From Calendula officinalis (lineage: Eukaryota; Streptophyta; Magnoliopsida; Asterales; Asteraceae): 64,000 nt of DNA. A model generated the notes under the pieces. It searched no databases. It saw only the letters and a list, made by a program, of their open reading frames with translations, and had not been told where the DNA came from. Of the stretch, positions 61,905 through 64,000 are shown piece after piece. Position 1 is the stretch's first letter; the number at the start of each line of letters is the position of its first letter. The stretch is taken from contig OY970829.1 of the NCBI GenBank assembly GCA_963853835.1, forward strand, positions 77,312,901 to 77,376,900, given 5' to 3'. Made by a program: the position numbers and the translations under genes.

Positions 61905-62390
61905 GGTCAGTACTGATTAATACTGATCAGTCAACGCAGCAGAAGTAAATTCTGATTTTTTATTACTGATGTTGATCAGTAGTAAAAATTTGAGCATCGG
62001 ATCAGTAGTAATCGAATATACTACTGATCAGTAGTGTTTGATGTGTTGGATCAGTAGTAAATCAAAAATTTTAATAAGATCAGTAGCAAAGTCGGACCAG
62101 TAGTAATCCCACGAATACCAGTAGGAATTTTGATATATTTTTGCACTAATTGCTACTGATCAGTATCAATTAGCTTGAGAAGTATCAGTAGTATAATGAA
62201 CTTTGAGAAGATCAGTAGTAGACAGCGAAGTATTGAATGAGATGATTAATTGGTAATATACTACTGCTCTTCTTTTCTAGAACCACTTATTGATTAGTAG
62301 TAAAGTTGTTATGGATCAGTAGTAATCGAGACACTACCTCATCGGCACTTTTCAGTTTGATCAGTAGTAAAATAGGAATTGAGATCAGCC
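61905..62390. repeat. Cluster of GATCAGTAGTAA-type motifs inside the LTR element
   Basis: About fourteen copies or close variants of GATCAGTAGTAA / TACTACTGATC occur within 480 bp, on both strands and irregularly spaced. Many contain the palindrome TGATCA. Confidence 0.8.
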
Positions 62391-63081
62391 AATTCATCCA
62401 AACAATCCAAACAATTCATCAAATAGCACAACTTCACAATTGATAACCGATACATCACCGTTTCCAATCGATTTCGATTCTGATTTCGAATTTGATATTG
62501 ATTTTGATTTGTCGATTAGAGCGTTAACAAGTGGATGACTCACATACTTTGAACTAATCACGTACCGTTTCCTTGTGCTTCCGATGACCACTGTTTCTCC
62601 ATACTCTTCTACGCTGCCGTTTCCGTCGACATCGCCGTCGTAGACAGCGGATATACCGTTTGTGTTCCAGATTATGATTTTGAAGATAGAGGCAAAAGGG
62701 TAGATAATTGGGGGTTTTAAAGTATCGCTATTTCCAGGTTCCCCTTTTTGGTTTTAGTACGATTTCATTCATAGAATTGCAAATAAGATTCTGAGAAAGA
62801 GAAAGAGGGTTTAAAGAGTGTGTAAAGAGGGATTTGACGACGGAGGGAGTAAAATCAAGAGAAAGAGGGTTTATATGTAAACAAAAATACTTTCTCTTTT
62901 ATTCCTTGATTTGTTTGATAGTAAAATTGTTGCACCGCCCATTCTTGAAGTAAATCTTTAGCAAGATCGATTGCGATTAAGCAATAACATGAGTTTAATA
63001 AAAGTACCGTAATATCTTAATGTGATCACCGATATATCCTTGTTTCATTCCAGATCTGAGCCACCGCGCTCTGATACCAAT

Positions 63082-63573
63082 TGTGGAGATCGAATAACTC
63101 TTCATAAACATAGATCTTTAGGCTCAAGAATAGTTAGTTCTTATCTGGAATAAGCATATACAAATAACAAAATTGCGGAATTATATAAATATATATGTAT
63201 AGCTAAACAAGTTTTCATCATTAAAAGCCTCAATTCTATATATAAATACATAGAACGGTTCTTCGTTAAACAGGATCAAACGATCTTGAGGCTTAGGTTT
63301 TACACACAAAAACACGTTAAAACGTGGGTTCCAAGAACATCTAATTCTATGTCATTAGGTTTCTTTATATACTAGAAAACCTAAGACTTACAAGGAAAAG
63401 ATAATACTAAATCTTTTAAACTAATAAAGATATACTATATTTTTTTACATTAATGATTATCTCCTAAATCTTTATTTGAATTTGAACTTTCATATCTTCA
63501 ATTTAGGTCCTTGTAGTTTAATAGTATTGACTAATCAAATCTTTAATGAATATTAATAAAAATATTCCTAACA
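63082..63573 (-). repeat. 5' LTR (minus orientation)
   Basis: Ends as in its partner. The primer site GCTCTGATACCA lies two bases to the left on the plus strand. Confidence 0.9.
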
Positions 63574-63578
63574 GTTAT

Positions 63579-64000
63579 TTTAGAAGAATTTAATTTTGCT
63601 AGTCTGTTTTCATTATATTCCTATTAATACTTTCATGTTTTTTTAAATGTTTACGGGATTAGATCTTCAATAGGTTAATTCTGAATGTTCCCCTGATGAT
63701 TGTCCCACATGTGTGTTTAAATATGATTCTTGGGCGTGTAATTTTTGCATATGATTTATCAAATTAAATATGTAATATTACATGCATGTTAGGTGCTCGA
63801 TGAAATGCTTGAATGAAATGAATTCAGTATTCGTAACATATAATTGGCCATGGTGCAATGCATTAATGTTGAATTAGCATTTCATAGTTAATTTAATAAT
63901 ATTTGAAGCCTAAACCATCGTATTTGCAAATTTTTTCTTCTAAAAATTCAATTTTATACACTTTAACATTTATACAATTAGCTACTAAAATTTACTCATA
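63579..64000. other. Right edge, no gene seen
   Basis: AT-rich sequence without ORFs or recognised repeats. Confidence 0.4.

Larger units (their letters stand above)
60776..63573 (-). mobile_element. Young non-autonomous LTR retrotransposon (minus strand)
   Basis: Two 492-bp LTRs (60776-61267 and 63082-63573), TSD GTTAT (60771-60775 and 63574-63578), and a minus-strand tRNA-Met primer site (63068-63079). Several minus-strand AGGGGAAG purine tracts lie beside the left LTR. The 1.8-kb interior has no gag or pol; its longest frame (62394-62591, 65 codons) has no known domain. About four LTR differences are visible, under 1 percent, so insertion was recent. Multiple purine tracts suggest a Sirevirus-type parent (inference). 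Confidence 0.9.

Noticed and set aside
61905..62390. CRISPR-like array
   Set aside because: Motifs are degenerate, irregularly spaced and on both strands, inside a plant LTR element.

Overview
The window looks like nuclear DNA of a core eudicot plant. It is AT-rich, has one long intron-rich host gene, and is otherwise packed with LTR retrotransposons, a Helitron and many small inverted-repeat elements. The Sirevirus-type Copia with an extra ORF after pol recalls elements I remember from Asteraceae, so an asterid (possibly Asteraceae) is my guess. That is an inference, not something the sequence proves.

Layout. 1-1692 is part of a minus-strand LTR element (LTR 1470-1692) inserted into the integrase region of a plus-strand Sirevirus-like Copia (1693-9169). 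That Copia has a broken pol, a large accessory ORF with a predicted intron (4659-8581) and a 3' LTR (8663-9169). 9.2-14.3 kb is a cluster of small foldback or Mutator-type elements, one of them (12271-13574) carrying gene-like filler. About 14.8-22.18 kb is Helitron-derived: an RPA1-like pseudogene, AT-hook N-terminal exons fused to the C-terminal end of a PIF1-type helicase, and a canonical 3' hairpin plus CTAG end. 22.2-31.2 kb holds a LINE fragment, a Gypsy-type solo LTR with a perfect target-site duplication (TSD), a tRNA-derived SINE-like sequence and two hAT-type elements with exact 8-bp TSDs.

31277-41366 (minus) is the only clear host gene: a full-size ABCG/PDR transporter. Its 22 exons sum to 4296 nt (1431 aa) with consistent splice phases and all ATP-binding motifs intact, although several introns contain transposons. 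Its probable promoter lies at about 41.4-41.9 kb.

42832-48021 (minus) is a decayed Copia with an unusual near-palindromic 122-bp LTR. 49.3-50.7 kb holds two adjacent Mutator-type MITEs and a Stowaway. 50760-59626 is a 542-bp Mutator-type element split by a complete, young Gypsy chromovirus-like element (51030-59349), whose single polyprotein frame carries three nonsense codons. 60776-63573 is a young non-autonomous LTR element (minus) with dense GATCAGTAGTAA-like repeats. It lies just downstream of a TGACGTCA site and what could be the 5' part of another gene.

No rRNA, CRISPR array or prokaryotic feature is present. Positions of LTRs, TSDs and exons were read by eye.
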